The notes under the pieces were generated by a model. It was not told the DNA's origin, searched no databases, and was given only the letters and a program-made list of their open reading frames with translations. A program made the position numbers and the translations under genes. Below are positions 28,794-37,716 of a stretch of DNA of 64,000 bases, piece after piece; position 1 is the stretch's first letter; every line of letters begins with the position of its first letter. Origin of the DNA: Caulobacter vibrioides (GTDB lineage Bacteria > Pseudomonadota > Alphaproteobacteria > Caulobacterales > Caulobacteraceae); NCBI RefSeq assembly GCF_002310375.3, contig NZ_CP023315.3:2480001-2544000 (forward strand), in the 5' to 3' direction.

Positions 28794-29581
28794 GCGCCCA
28801 CCTTCTTGGGCGGCGCGCCGCCCAATACGCCCTTCAGCGCATGCACGGTTTCATTGTGCGTAAGGTCGATGTGCAGCGGCGTGACGGAAATCCGCCCCTC
28901 ATAGATGGCCCGCAAGTCGGTGCCTTCCGCGGGCTGGGACGCCTTGGCGGTGAAGCCCATCCAGTAATAGTCGCGGCCGCGCAGGTCGGTGCGCTTGTCC
29001 ATGTGGCGCATATGGCCGTCGCGGAAGCCCTGCCGAGTCACCTCGACCGCCTTGACGCTCTCCGGCGGCAGCGCGGGGAAGTTCACGTTCATGACCACGT
29101 TGGCGGGCCAGCCCACCTCGAGCAGGCGCTGGACGATGCCGGGCGCGAACGCCTCGGCCGTCTCCCAGTGGGCGACGATCTCGTCGTGGAAATAGTTCAT
29201 CGACTGCGACAGGGCGATCGACGGGATGCCCATGGACATGCCCTCGATCGCGCCGGCCACCGTGCCCGACAGCGTCACGTCCTCGGCGATGTTCTGGCCG
29301 CGATTGACGCCCGACAGGACCAGATCCGGCTTGGCCCCCTCGATGAGGTGCTGCACCGCCATCATCACGCAGTCGGTGGGCGTGCCCTCGACGGCGAAGC
29401 GGCGCGGGTCGAGCTTTCGCACGCGGATCGGGTCGGCCAGGGTCAAGGCGCGGCTGGCGCCGGACTGTTCGTACTCGGGCGCGCAGATCCAGACATCGTC
29501 GGTCAGGGCGCGGGCGATCTTCTCCAGAGCCTGGAGGCCCGGCGCGTGGATGCCGTCGTCGTTGGTGAGGAGAATGCGCAT
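28790..29581 (-). CDS. surE: 5'/3'-nucleotidase SurE
   Basis: A 263-residue metal-dependent phosphatase acting on nucleoside monophosphates. [16 protein letters not shown] provides the acidic metal-binding NDDG at about 7-10, and the substrate Ser and Asn are in [11 protein letters not shown] and LSGVNRGQN. It overlaps pcm downstream and follows serS upstream across a palindromic repeat. The length is typical of the family. Confidence 0.95.
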   Translation of the reverse strand: MRILLTNDDGIHAPGLQALEKIARALTDDVWICAPEYEQSGASRALTLADPIRVRKLDPRRFAVEGTPTDCVMMAVQHLIEGAKPDLVLSGVNRGQNIAEDVTLSGTVAGAIEGMSMGIPSIALSQSMNYFHDEIVAHWETAEAFAPGIVQRLLEVGWPANVVMNVNFPALPPESVKAVEVTRQGFRDGHMRHMDKRTDLRGRDYYWMGFTAKASQPAEGTDLRAIYEGRISVTPLHIDLTHNETVHALKGVLGGAPPKKVGA

Positions 29582-29588
29582 AATCTAG

Positions 29589-29724
29589 CCCTCCCCCTCG
29601 ATGGGGGAGGGTTGGGTGGGGGTGATGCGGCCGTGGCCGATCCTCGACGCCGGCCGGTCGGCCACGGGGACGCTGAGAGGCCGAGACACCCCCATCCCTA
29701 CCCTTCCCCCATCAAGGGGGAAGG
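29589..29724. repeat. GC-rich palindromic intergenic repeat (surE-serS spacer)
   Basis: CCCTCCCCCTCGATGGGGGAGGG at 29589-29611 and CCCTTCCCCCATCAAGGGGGAAGG at 29701-29724 are each hairpins and pair with each other; GCCGTGGCCGA and TCGGCCACGG form an inner stem. The pattern resembles the elements at 8086 and, more loosely, 2470. It separates serS from surE on the same strand and may reduce read-through. Confidence 0.7.
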
Positions 29725-29742
29725 ACGTGTTCCGAGCAGCCA

Positions 29743-31167
29743 TCACGCCTGCCCCCCGATGTGCGTCACGCCGTCCATGTAGGGCTGCAGCGCCGCCGGG
29801 ATGTGGATGCGACCGCCCTCGTCCTGATAGTTCTCCAGCACGGCCACCAGCGTGCGGCCGACGGCCAGGCCCGAGCCGTTCAGGGTGTGCACGAAGTGGC
29901 CGCCCTTCTCGCCGGTCTTGCGGAAGCGGGCGTCCATGCGGCGGGCCTGGAAGTCACCGCAGTTCGAGCACGAGCTGATCTCGCGGTACATGTCCTGCGA
30001 GGGCAGCCAGACTTCCAAGTCGTAGGTCTTCTTGGCGCCAAAGCCCATGTCGCCGGTGCACAGCAGCATGGTGCGGAACGGCAGCTCCAGCTTTTTCAGC
30101 ACCGCTTCGGCGCACTCGACCATACGCTGGTGCTCGGCCTCGGACTGGTCGGGCGTGGTGATCGAAACGAGCTCGACCTTGTAGAACTGGTGCTGACGGA
30201 TCATGCCGCGCGTGTCGCGACCAGCCGAACCCGCCTCGGCGCGGAACGACGGCGTCAGCGCCGTCAGGCGCATCGGCAGCTCTTCCTCGGCGATGAGTTG
30301 CTCGCGGACGATGTTGGTGAGCGAGACCTCGGCGGTGGGGATCAGCCAACGGCGGCCCTGACGTTCAAGCTTGTCAGCAAAACGTTTGACCAGATCGAAC
30401 GGCCCTTCGGCGGCATACTCTGGAAGATGGCGCCGATTGATGTGGTCCTCTTCGAGTTCTGCAAGCAGACCAGATTTCCACTCCACCGTAGTTTGAAAGA
30501 GATCCTCTTCAAACTTCGGCAGCTGACCGGTCCCAAACAAAGCCTCGTCCTTCACCAGCAGCGGCGGGCTAACCTCAGTATAGCCGTGCTCGACCGTCTG
30601 CAGGTCCAGCATGAACTGGCCGATGGCGCGCTCCAGGCGGGCGATCTCTTTCTTGAGGACGACGAAGCGCGCGCCGCTCATGCGGGCGGCGGCTTCGAAG
30701 TCCATGCCGCCCAGGGCCGCGCCCAGGTCGACGTGGTCCTTGGGCGCGTTCAGCTTGCCGGCCGGCAGTTTGGACGCATCGCCCCAGCGGCGCTGCTCAA
30801 CATTGCCGTGCTCGTCCTCCCCGGCCGGGACTTCGGCGGCCGGAATGTTGGGCAGGCTAGCCAGCAGGTCGCGCAACTGGCCGCCGGCGAGGCTCTCGGC
30901 CTCGGCGGCGGTGGCCATGACGCCTTTCAGCGACTCGACCTCGGCCATCAGGCGGGCCGCTTCGGCCTCGTCCTTCTTGGCCTTGGCCATGCCGATCAGC
31001 TTGGAGCTTTCGTTCCGCTTGGCCTGGGCCTCCTGCAGCGTGGTCTGAGCCGCGCGCAGCTGAGCGTCCAGCGCCACGGCCTCTTCAGCCGCGCCCGAAC
31101 GGCCCTTGGCTGACCAGTGGCGGTCATAGGCTTCAGGATTTTCGCGGATGGCCTTGATGTCGTGCAT
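29743..31167 (-). CDS. serS: Seryl-tRNA synthetase
   Basis: A 474-residue class II synthetase. The N-terminal half forms the tRNA-binding coiled coil (rich in Ala, Glu, Lys; residues about 30-110). The catalytic core has motif 2 [15 protein letters not shown] and motif 3 [17 protein letters not shown]. Complete and slightly longer than the E. coli enzyme. It lies at the head of the serS-surE-pcm-dipM run and is divergent from the UrcA-family gene. Confidence 0.97.
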   Translation of the reverse strand: MHDIKAIRENPEAYDRHWSAKGRSGAAEEAVALDAQLRAAQTTLQEAQAKRNESSKLIGMAKAKKDEAEAARLMAEVESLKGVMATAAEAESLAGGQLRDLLASLPNIPAAEVPAGEDEHGNVEQRRWGDASKLPAGKLNAPKDHVDLGAALGGMDFEAAARMSGARFVVLKKEIARLERAIGQFMLDLQTVEHGYTEVSPPLLVKDEALFGTGQLPKFEEDLFQTTVEWKSGLLAELEEDHINRRHLPEYAAEGPFDLVKRFADKLERQGRRWLIPTAEVSLTNIVREQLIAEEELPMRLTALTPSFRAEAGSAGRDTRGMIRQHQFYKVELVSITTPDQSEAEHQRMVECAEAVLKKLELPFRTMLLCTGDMGFGAKKTYDLEVWLPSQDMYREISSCSNCGDFQARRMDARFRKTGEKGGHFVHTLNGSGLAVGRTLVAVLENYQDEGGRIHIPAALQPYMDGVTHIGGQA

Positions 31168-31543
31168 CGAACGCTAGCTCGGTAGAGGCAGTGAGAGACG
31201 CCCTCTCTAAGGCGCGTCGGCGGGGGCGCCAAGCTTTCCGGGTCGCGCGTCGCCGTCTGAACGGCTTCGTGGCCCTCCATCGGCGACGCCCCGAGGGATG
31301 CGTCTTGCGCCAAAATGCCGATTTGAGGACCAGTGCGACCGCATGACGCACCTGGTTAGAGCTCAAGATTCCCCTTCAAAGCCGGAAACCCGCATCAAAT
31401 TTCCAATTATTACCGAAAATTAACCACGCTTTGTCATGCAGGTTTAATCGGAAGCGCGGAAAAGCCCCGCTCAATTCAGTGCGCTTCTCCTCCCCCCGAA
31501 AAAACGGCCCTCCCCGGCCTCCTCGATCATTCAAAGGATGACC
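31168..31543. other. Divergent intergenic region serS / UrcA-family gene
   Basis: About 375 bases. The right half (about 31380-31450) is AT-rich for this genome, with TTCCAATTATTACC and GAAAATTAACCACG, and probably carries the promoter of the UrcA gene; AAAGGA immediately precedes its start. The left half is GC-rich and contains only chance frames. No riboswitch or small RNA was recognised. Confidence 0.5.
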
Positions 31544-32005
31544 ATGAAGACGTTCGCCGCTCTCGCCGCTCTCGCCATCGCCGCCGCCGTCGCCGCCCCG
31601 GCCAGCGCCAAGACCAACGAAGTCCGCATTTCGATCACCGGCAAGAACTCGGTCGAGATCCAGAACGCCATCAAGGCCGCCGCCGACACCGTCTGCACCG
31701 CGAACGGCAAGCTGATCGCCGCCGACTGCGTTGAAAGCGCCATCACCAGCGCCAACCGTCAGCTGGCCATGATCGTCCGCGCCCGTGACACCGGCAAGGC
31801 TCTGCCGTCGGAAACCCTCTCGGTCGTCCGCATCTCGCTGAAGGGCAAGAGCCGCGACCAGATCCACTCGGAAATCCGCGTCGCCGCCCAGATGGTCTGC
31901 AAGGCCCAGCCGCGCTTCAGCGTCGCGACCTATCAGTCGTGCGTCGCCGACACCGTTCGCGCCGCCAAGGCCCAGCTGCAGGCCCGCAACGGCGCCGCCG
32001 CCTAA
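31544..32005 (+). CDS. UrcA-family secreted protein with two internal repeats
   Basis: A 153-residue exported protein. The signal peptide MKTFAALAALAIAAAVAAPASA is cleaved near residue 22. The mature part consists of two similar halves, each with V(R)ISxxGKxxxxIxxxIxxAAxxVC and a second Cys about 15 residues on (DCVES; SCVAD), followed by a helix ending AxxQL. Paired cysteines suggest a disulfide in each half. UrcA-family proteins are small secreted proteins of unknown function frequent in caulobacters and sphingomonads. It stands alone between serS and tatC with its own leader and a strong terminator. An in-frame ATG at 31538 is the alternative start. Confidence 0.82.
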   Translation: MKTFAALAALAIAAAVAAPASAKTNEVRISITGKNSVEIQNAIKAAADTVCTANGKLIAADCVESAITSANRQLAMIVRARDTGKALPSETLSVVRISLKGKSRDQIHSEIRVAAQMVCKAQPRFSVATYQSCVADTVRAAKAQLQARNGAAA

Positions 32006-32045
32006 CGGCCAATGAACAGAAGTCGCTCGCGTATCTGAGCGGGAA

Positions 32046-32083
32046 AAGGGCTCTGCGGCACGGTCGCAGGGCCCTTTGTTTTG
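32046..32083 (+). terminator. Intrinsic terminator of the UrcA-family gene
   Basis: AAAGGGCTCTGCG pairs with CGCAGGGCCCTTT around a short loop (one mismatch), followed by TTGTTTT. It lies about 40 bases past the stop codon. Confidence 0.8.
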
Positions 32084-32167
32084 GGCGGTATTCGCGTTGA
32101 ACTCGGGCGCTTGGGCGGAGGGAAATCCTCGCTGGCGCCCGCACTCAAAGCGAAGACGGCCTTTGCC

Positions 32168-33070
32168 TTACGAGGCGACGAGGTCCGTACCGGCCTTCTC
32201 GTCTTCCTCTTTGCGACGGCGCTCGATGAGCCAGACGCACCAGATCGAGATTTCGTAAAGCAGGCAAAGCGGAACCGCCAAGGTGATCTGGCTGATCGGA
32301 TCTGGCGGGGTGACGATCGCCGCGACCACGAAGACCGCGACGATCGCATAGCGACGTCCGGTCCGCAGCATTTGCGACGTGATCAAGCCTGCAAGCCCCC
32401 CCAGCGACAGCACGACGGGCAGCTGAAAGCTGAGGCCGAACGCCAGCAGCAGGGTTGTGACCAAGGTCAGGTACTCAGACACCCGGGTCTGCAACACCAC
32501 CTGCACGCCGTCGCCCACCATCTGCTGGCTCAGCGAGAACCACAGAACGAACGGCAGCATCACGTAATAGACCAGCGAGGCGCCCATCAGAAACAGCACG
32601 GGCGAGGCGATCAGGAACGGCAGGAACGCGTTGCGCTCCTTCTTGTACAGACCCGGCGCCACAAAGCGGTACAGCTGCCAGGCGATGATCGGGAACGCCA
32701 GGATGATCCCCCCGAACGCGGCCAGCTTGATATTGGTGAAGAACTGCTCCAACGGCGCGGTGGCCTGCAGGGTGATGTTGGCCAGGGCGCCGGTCGCCAC
32801 CTTCTTCACGCCGACCAGCGCCAGGAGCAGGTCGAAGGCGCCGTGCTCGCCGCCACCGTCTTGCATGGCCTTGAGGCCCTCGGCGACGGTGAACGGCCGC
32901 ACGAGAAACAGGAAGATCGGTTTAACGAAGGCGAAGCAGACGCCAAAGGCGATGGCGATGGCCGCGACGCAGATGATCAGCCGCGTGCGCAGCTCGATCA
33001 GGTGATCCAGGAGCGGCGCGCGCGAGCCCTCGATCTCGTCCTCGGGGTCGTGTCCGATGGCTGTACTCAC
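32168..33070 (-). CDS. tatC: Sec-independent translocase TatC
   Basis: A 300-residue polytopic receptor for twin-arginine signal peptides. PLLDHLIELRTRLII is the conserved N-terminal motif that binds the RR signal; six helices follow, and the Pro-rich AFPIIAWQLYRFVAPGLYKKER loop and ALGLSFQLPVVL-type segment (here AFGLSFQLPVVL) are diagnostic. The GTG start (complement of 33068-33070) overlaps the tatB stop as GTGA. The C-terminal tail after the last helix is charged. Confidence 0.96.
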   Translation of the reverse strand: MSTAIGHDPEDEIEGSRAPLLDHLIELRTRLIICVAAIAIAFGVCFAFVKPIFLFLVRPFTVAEGLKAMQDGGGEHGAFDLLLALVGVKKVATGALANITLQATAPLEQFFTNIKLAAFGGIILAFPIIAWQLYRFVAPGLYKKERNAFLPFLIASPVLFLMGASLVYYVMLPFVLWFSLSQQMVGDGVQVVLQTRVSEYLTLVTTLLLAFGLSFQLPVVLSLGGLAGLITSQMLRTGRRYAIVAVFVVAAIVTPPDPISQITLAVPLCLLYEISIWCVWLIERRRKEEDEKAGTDLVAS

Positions 33071-33654
33071 GAGACGATGTCCGAAGCGGTGGAGCCGCCG
33101 GCCTTGCTGGCGCGCTTGCGCGGCGCGCGAACGGCCTTGGGCGCTTCCACGGTGATGTCCTGCTTGGCGCTCGCCCGCTTACGCGGCGCCTTGGCAGGTT
33201 CGATCAGAACCGGCTCGGAAGCGACCTTCTTGCGCGGTGCGCGTTTGGGCTTGGCCTCGACGATCTCCGCCGACGGCTCGGCCGTGGGCAGGATCGAATT
33301 GTGAACCTCGGCGGCCGCATAGGGATGGCCCTGCATCGCGCCGCTGGACAGCGAGGCGTCAATGTCGGCGAAGACCTGATCGACCTGGACGTCGCGCGCG
33401 GATTCCGCCGCGTCCTGCACAGGATTGGTGAACTGGCCCGACCGCATGGCCTGAACCTCGCGGCGCAGTTCGTCGAGCTCTGACTGGCGCGCCATCTCAT
33501 CGAAGCTGGCGCGGAACTCCGACGCCATGCCGCGCATGCGACCGACAAATTGGCCGAGCTTGCGCAACAGAAGGGGAAGGTCCTTGGGACCCACCACGAT
33601 CAGGGCGACGGCGGCGATGATGAGAAGTTCTGTGCCGCCGATATCAGGAAGCAT
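33067..33654 (-). CDS. tatB: Sec-independent translocase TatB
   Basis: A 195-residue protein with a single N-terminal helix and amphipathic helix: MLPDIGGTELLIIAAVALIVVGPKDLP and LLRKLGQFVGRMRGMASEFR are typical of TatB. The C-terminal half is a Lys/Arg/Pro/Ala-rich tail with repeats of APRKR/APRKK, probably disordered. It partners TatC in binding precursors. It is coupled to tatC by GTGA and follows tatA by 83 bases. Confidence 0.94.
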   Translation of the reverse strand: MLPDIGGTELLIIAAVALIVVGPKDLPLLLRKLGQFVGRMRGMASEFRASFDEMARQSELDELRREVQAMRSGQFTNPVQDAAESARDVQVDQVFADIDASLSSGAMQGHPYAAAEVHNSILPTAEPSAEIVEAKPKRAPRKKVASEPVLIEPAKAPRKRASAKQDITVEAPKAVRAPRKRASKAGGSTASDIVS

Positions 33655-33737
33655 GGACGCGCCTTAGAGCCGAGGAGCCCGAAAGCGCCCCGCGAGGTTG
33701 GACCATCGCGCGAGGAGAGGCCCCCGCGCGCTCGATC

Positions 33738-33962
33738 TTACGACTTGCGAAGCTCTTCGGCTTCGGCCTCGTTGCGCGGCAGGGCGCCCTTGGCCTTGTT
33801 GTCAGCGACTTCGCTGCTGCTGTCGTCCTTCAGGCCGTCCTTGAACGCCTTGATGCCCTTGGCGGCGTCACCCATGACGCTGGAGAGCTTGCCGCGGCCA
33901 CCAAACAACAGGGCGACGATCCCGATGACGATCACCCAGTGAATCCAACTCATGCTACCCAT
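33738..33962 (-). CDS. tatA: Sec-independent translocase TatA
   Basis: A 74-residue pore-forming subunit. One N-terminal helix ([17 protein letters not shown]) is followed by the amphipathic [28 protein letters not shown], in which the usual FG hinge is present. The acidic tail ends EELRKS. The ATG at 33962 has AAGGAG ten bases upstream; an ATG three codons later is less well placed. It heads tatABC. Confidence 0.95.
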   Translation of the reverse strand: MGSMSWIHWVIVIGIVALLFGGRGKLSSVMGDAAKGIKAFKDGLKDDSSSEVADNKAKGALPRNEAEAEELRKS

Positions 33963-34094
33963 AGCGTCGGTGCTCCTTGCGACAGCGGCGCTTTAGACCG
34001 TGAGCCGCGTCGTTACAATCTCTGTCTCTATATAGGCGCCGGCATGGCAAGGAGCCAAGCGTGACAAGACCATAGAGGCCGGTTGCCGCTCGCC

Positions 34095-34763
34095 TCAGGC
34101 TTTTTCGGGCTCGCCAAGGAAGTCCTGCGCGAATTCGGGCGCATCGGCGTCGTCCAGATCGAGGGGATCTTCCTCCTCGCCGGCGCGAAGCCCCAGGGGA
34201 TCGGGCACGGCAAAGCCCGGCGGCAGGTTCATTTCCAAAAGGCCAGCCGCCTTCATCTCGGCGATTCCCGGCAGGTCGGCCAAGGTCGCCAGGCCGTAGT
34301 GCTCCAGGAAGGCGTCGGTGGTGCCGAAGGTCACCGGCCGCCCCGGCGTGCGGCGCCGCCCCCGCATGCGGATCAGTCCCAACTCCAGCAGGACGTCGAT
34401 GGTGCCCCGGCTGGCCTGCACGCCTCGCACCGCCTCGATCTCGGCGCGGGTGACGGGCTGATGATAGGCCACGATCGCCAGCGTCTCCTGCGCGGCCTTG
34501 GACAGCCGGCGCGGCTCCTCCCGCTCCTCGGTCATCAGGAACGACAGGTCGGCGGCCGTCTGGAACCGCCACCGCCCCGCCACGCACGCCAGTTCGATCC
34601 CCCGCCCCTCATAGCGCGCGCGCAGGGCCTCGATCCCGGCGGCGATATCGGCCCCTTCGGGAAGACGCTTGGCCAGGTCGACATCGCTCAGCGGCTCGGC
34701 CGCGGCGAACAGCAGGGCCTCGATGCAGCGCTCGACGAAAAGAGGATCCAGTTCGGTGGTCAT
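34095..34763 (-). CDS. scpB: Segregation and condensation protein ScpB
   Basis: A 222-residue winged-helix partner of SMC and ScpA in chromosome condensation. LDPLFVERCIEALLFAAAEPLS, RWRFQTAADLSFLM, LSKAAQETLAIVAYHQPVTRAEIEAVRG and FLEHYGLATLADLP are typical. The acidic tail has DPLDLDDADAPEF. The ATG at 34763 (MTTELDPL) is preferred to the frame start ten codons upstream. Its gene is separated from scpA by a palindromic repeat rather than overlapping it. Confidence 0.93.
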   Translation of the reverse strand: MTTELDPLFVERCIEALLFAAAEPLSDVDLAKRLPEGADIAAGIEALRARYEGRGIELACVAGRWRFQTAADLSFLMTEEREEPRRLSKAAQETLAIVAYHQPVTRAEIEAVRGVQASRGTIDVLLELGLIRMRGRRRTPGRPVTFGTTDAFLEHYGLATLADLPGIAEMKAAGLLEMNLPPGFAVPDPLGLRAGEEEDPLDLDDADAPEFAQDFLGEPEKA

Positions 34764-34792
34764 GGCGTCAGGTGTAGCGCTTGAAAACACCA

Positions 34793-34895
34793 TGTCATCC
34801 CGGAAGCCTCATAGAGGCTATCCGGGACCCAGGAGCCGGCGCACTGCGCTCGCCCCTGGGTCCCGGCTCTACGCTGCGCTTCGGCCGGGATGACA
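34793..34895. repeat. Palindromic intergenic repeat with GTCATCCCGG arms (scpB-scpA spacer)
   Basis: TGTCATCCCGG at the left and CCGGGATGACA at the right are perfect outer arms; inside are AGCCTCATAGAGGCT and GGGACCCAGGAG...CCCCTGGGTCCCGG stems. The outer arms match those of the element at 26034-26147, and the inner CCTGGGTCCCGG is a further palindrome. It lies in the 150-base gap between scpA and scpB. Confidence 0.75.
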
Positions 34896-34912
34896 CGGCG
34901 GTCTGTGTGCAT

Positions 34913-35737
34913 TTAGTCAGCCACGTCCAGCGGCTCGGCGCGTGTCCGCAGGTAGATGTCCTGGAAGTGATCCAGCTGGCGCGCCTCCAGCACACCTTCC
35001 TTCACCAGTTCCAGCGAGGCCGAGAGCGTGGACGCCAGATACGACGCCGGCGACGGGCCGTCGTCCGTCTCCAGCACCCGATCGATCGGCGCCACCGAGG
35101 TCAGGACGGTCCAATCTTCCATCCGGGGCAACAGGCTCCGCAGGCGGTCACGGGCGTCTTCCAGCGGATAGGCCGTGGGCGGGCGCGGCGCGTAGTGACG
35201 GCTGTGCTCGCGCTTGCGCTGCTGGATGTAGGCGCTCATCAGGCCATAGAGGTCGCCCTCAAGCCTCGTCGACGAGACGATCTTGACCGCGTCAGGGTCG
35301 CCACGCGTGAAGACGTCGCGCTTCAGGATCGGACGCTCCTTCAGGGCCTCGACCGCCTTTCGCATCACGTCCAGCTTGGCCAGCCGGAACGCCAGCTGCG
35401 CCGCCATTTCCTCGGCCGGCGGCTCCTCGGCCTTGGCGCGCTCGGGCTTGGGCAGCAGCAGGCGCGATTTCAGGTAGGCCAGCCAGGCGGCCATAACCAG
35501 ATAGTCGGCCGCCAGGGCGAACCGCACGCGGCGGGCCTGCTGGACGAAGGCCAGGTACTGCTCGGCCAGACGCGTGATCGACAGCTGGAGCAGATCGACC
35601 TTCTGGCTGCGCGCCAGGGCCAGCAGCACGTGAAGCGGGCCTTCGTAGCCGTCGATATCGATGACGAGCGCTGCGCCGTCCTCGGCCGCCTCGTTGGCGG
35701 CCTCGAAGTCAAAGGTGGGCTGAAAGCCCGTGCTCAA
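34913..35737 (-). CDS. scpA: Segregation and condensation protein ScpA
   Basis: A 274-residue kleisin that bridges SMC heads. IDGYEGPLHVLLALARSQKVDLLQLSI is the N-terminal SMC-binding motif, and the C-terminal winged helix ends SLELVKEGVLEARQLDHFQDIYLR. No ATG lies near the expected start; a TTG (complement of 35735-35737) overlaps the nagZ stop as TTGA with GGAAAG upstream and gives a family-like length, so I prefer it to the much longer frame that reads into nagZ antiframe. Start therefore slightly uncertain. Confidence 0.9.
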   Translation of the reverse strand: MSTGFQPTFDFEAANEAAEDGAALVIDIDGYEGPLHVLLALARSQKVDLLQLSITRLAEQYLAFVQQARRVRFALAADYLVMAAWLAYLKSRLLLPKPERAKAEEPPAEEMAAQLAFRLAKLDVMRKAVEALKERPILKRDVFTRGDPDAVKIVSSTRLEGDLYGLMSAYIQQRKREHSRHYAPRPPTAYPLEDARDRLRSLLPRMEDWTVLTSVAPIDRVLETDDGPSPASYLASTLSASLELVKEGVLEARQLDHFQDIYLRTRAEPLDVAD

Positions 35738-36771
35738 GCGTACTTTCCGTCGAAGGCCGCGTCGAACCGGGCCCGGGCCTCGGCCACATCGAAGGGCTCG
35801 GGAACCTTGACCAGGCGGCCCATGACCGCCTGCGCGCGGCGACGGGCTTCCTTGCCCATCCGCCCGACGCCGGACATCACGGCCTTCATCTCGGCCAGGT
35901 CGCCGTTGCAGTGCAGGACGACGTCGCAACCGGCTGAAAGGCTGTCCTTGGCCCGCTGCTTGAAGTCGCCGGACAGTGCCTTCATCGACAGGTCATCGCT
36001 CATCAGCAGTCCGTCGAAGCCGATGGACTCGCGGATGATCTTCTTGATCGCCTTCTTCGAGGTCGTGGCCGGGTTCTTGCGGTCGATCGCCGTGTAGACG
36101 ACGTGCGCGGTCATCGCCATCGGCATGTCCGACAGCACGCGGAACGGCGCGAAGTCACGCGCGTCCAGTTCGGCCAGCTTGGCGTTGACCACCGGAAGTT
36201 CCAGATGGCTGTCAGCCATAGCGCGGCCGTGGCCCGGGATATGTTTGATGATCGGCAGCACGCCGCCGGCCAGCAGACCTTCGGCCGCCGCGCGACCCAG
36301 GGTCGCCACCTGCTCGGGCGTGTCGCCATAGGCGCGGTCGCCGATGATCTCGTGGCCCTTCGGATCGGGAACGTCCAGCACCGGCACGCAGTCGACATTC
36401 ATCCCCAGCGCGTGAAGATCATGAGCGATCAGCCGGGCGCCCAGGCGCGTGATCTCGCGGGCGACCAAGGGGTCGTTCGCCACCAACTCACCGTAGGCGC
36501 GGCCCGGCGGATAGGTGCGCCAGTGCGGCGGTTGCAGGCGAGCGACGCGCCCCCCCTCCTGGTCGATCAGGATCGGCGCGTCCGCACGGCCGACCGTGTC
36601 GCGCAGGGCGGCGGTCAGGGCGCGGACCTGGTTGGGGTCGGCGATGTTGCGCTTGAACAGGATGAAGCCCCAGGGCTTCACGTCCTTGAAGAAGGCGACC
36701 TCTTCGGCCGTCAAGGTCGTCCCGGCGCAGCCGAGGATGGCGGCGGAAGAAGCGCCCATCAGAAGGCTCAT
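35734..36771 (-). CDS. nagZ: Beta-N-acetylhexosaminidase NagZ
   Basis: A 345-residue cytoplasmic family 3 glycoside hydrolase that removes GlcNAc from muropeptides in cell-wall recycling. IDQEGGRVARL, KHIPGHGRAMADSH (the catalytic His/Asp loop) and the nucleophile Asp in LLMSDDLSMKAL are present. It begins MSLLMGASSAAILGC and overlaps both neighbours: the SPOR gene upstream by ATGA and scpA downstream by TTGA, so the four genes are one operon. Confidence 0.95.
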   Translation of the reverse strand: MSLLMGASSAAILGCAGTTLTAEEVAFFKDVKPWGFILFKRNIADPNQVRALTAALRDTVGRADAPILIDQEGGRVARLQPPHWRTYPPGRAYGELVANDPLVAREITRLGARLIAHDLHALGMNVDCVPVLDVPDPKGHEIIGDRAYGDTPEQVATLGRAAAEGLLAGGVLPIIKHIPGHGRAMADSHLELPVVNAKLAELDARDFAPFRVLSDMPMAMTAHVVYTAIDRKNPATTSKKAIKKIIRESIGFDGLLMSDDLSMKALSGDFKQRAKDSLSAGCDVVLHCNGDLAEMKAVMSGVGRMGKEARRRAQAVMGRLVKVPEPFDVAEARARFDAAFDGKYA

Positions 36772-37538
36772 TTCACAAAGCAGGACTTGCCCGAGGCGGC
36801 GATCGCCTCGCAGAAGGCCTTGGCGGCCTCGCGCGTGGCGAAACCGGTCACCGAGGTGCGGTAAAGCGTCGTGCCGTTCTTATCGACCGTCTCGACCTTC
36901 TTGCCCTTGCCGGCCGCAAGGCCTGGCGCCAGGCGCACCGCCTCGGTCCAGGCCTTGTCGGCCAGGGCCGGCGACGACAGCGCGCCGATCTGTACCGAAG
37001 CAGCGCCCGTCGACACAGCGGCGGGCGTCACGGCCACGGGCTTCGGCGCGGCCTGAGCCACCTGCACCGGCTTGGGCGTCGGCTTCTGGGCGGCGGCGGT
37101 GGCCAGCGACTCGATCGTCGGCGCGGCCGGAGCCGGCTTGGCGGCGGGCAGGCTGGCGGTCTCGACCGGCGTCGCCGCCGTCGGCGCGACGGGACGCGCT
37201 TGAGGCGTTTCCGGCGGCGCGGCGAACGTCGCCGACGGCTGCGGATCCTCGTTGTGATAAATCTGGAGGCCCGAAGCCGGGTCCTTGGGCTGGCTGCCCT
37301 CGGCCGGCGGGGTCTTCATTTGCGCGACCTCGGCGCCGACCGCTTGCGGCGGCTCGTTGGGGCCGCGCACGCCGCCGCGATAGATCATGACCACCGCCAC
37401 CACCAGGGTCACCAGAACCACCGCGCTGATGATCAGGGTCATGGGGAGCGGGCGCGCGCCCCGCACCGGCTGACGCGCATCGAACGACAACGGCGCGTCG
37501 GTAGGCGGCGTATAGGCCCCGCGGTGCGGATCGGACAT
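36768..37538 (-). CDS. SPOR-domain membrane protein
   Basis: A 256-residue bitopic protein. A cytoplasmic tail of about 32 residues is followed by one membrane helix (TLIISAVVLVTLVVAVVMIY), a long Pro/Ala/Lys/Thr-rich periplasmic linker and a C-terminal SPOR domain from about 180 (AASVQIGALSSPALADKAW ... TLYRTSVTGFATREAAKAFC). SPOR domains bind denuded glycan strands at division sites, so a septal location is likely. It overlaps nagZ by ATGA. Confidence 0.9.
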   Translation of the reverse strand: MSDPHRGAYTPPTDAPLSFDARQPVRGARPLPMTLIISAVVLVTLVVAVVMIYRGGVRGPNEPPQAVGAEVAQMKTPPAEGSQPKDPASGLQIYHNEDPQPSATFAAPPETPQARPVAPTAATPVETASLPAAKPAPAAPTIESLATAAAQKPTPKPVQVAQAAPKPVAVTPAAVSTGAASVQIGALSSPALADKAWTEAVRLAPGLAAGKGKKVETVDKNGTTLYRTSVTGFATREAAKAFCEAIAASGKSCFVK

Positions 37539-37716
37539 CTCAGATAGGCTCCAAAACTCTGCGCGCCGACAGGCGGCGCACGGAACGACGCATCGAATCA
37601 GACGCGCGCGACCCTAGGTTACCCAAGGCCGGGCCGTCTCAGAAGCGTCCGCCCCGTTCCGGTGGCGGACGAGCCGCCGCTCGCCTCCCCGGTCTGGGTC
37701 CTGAGTCCTGAAGAGA

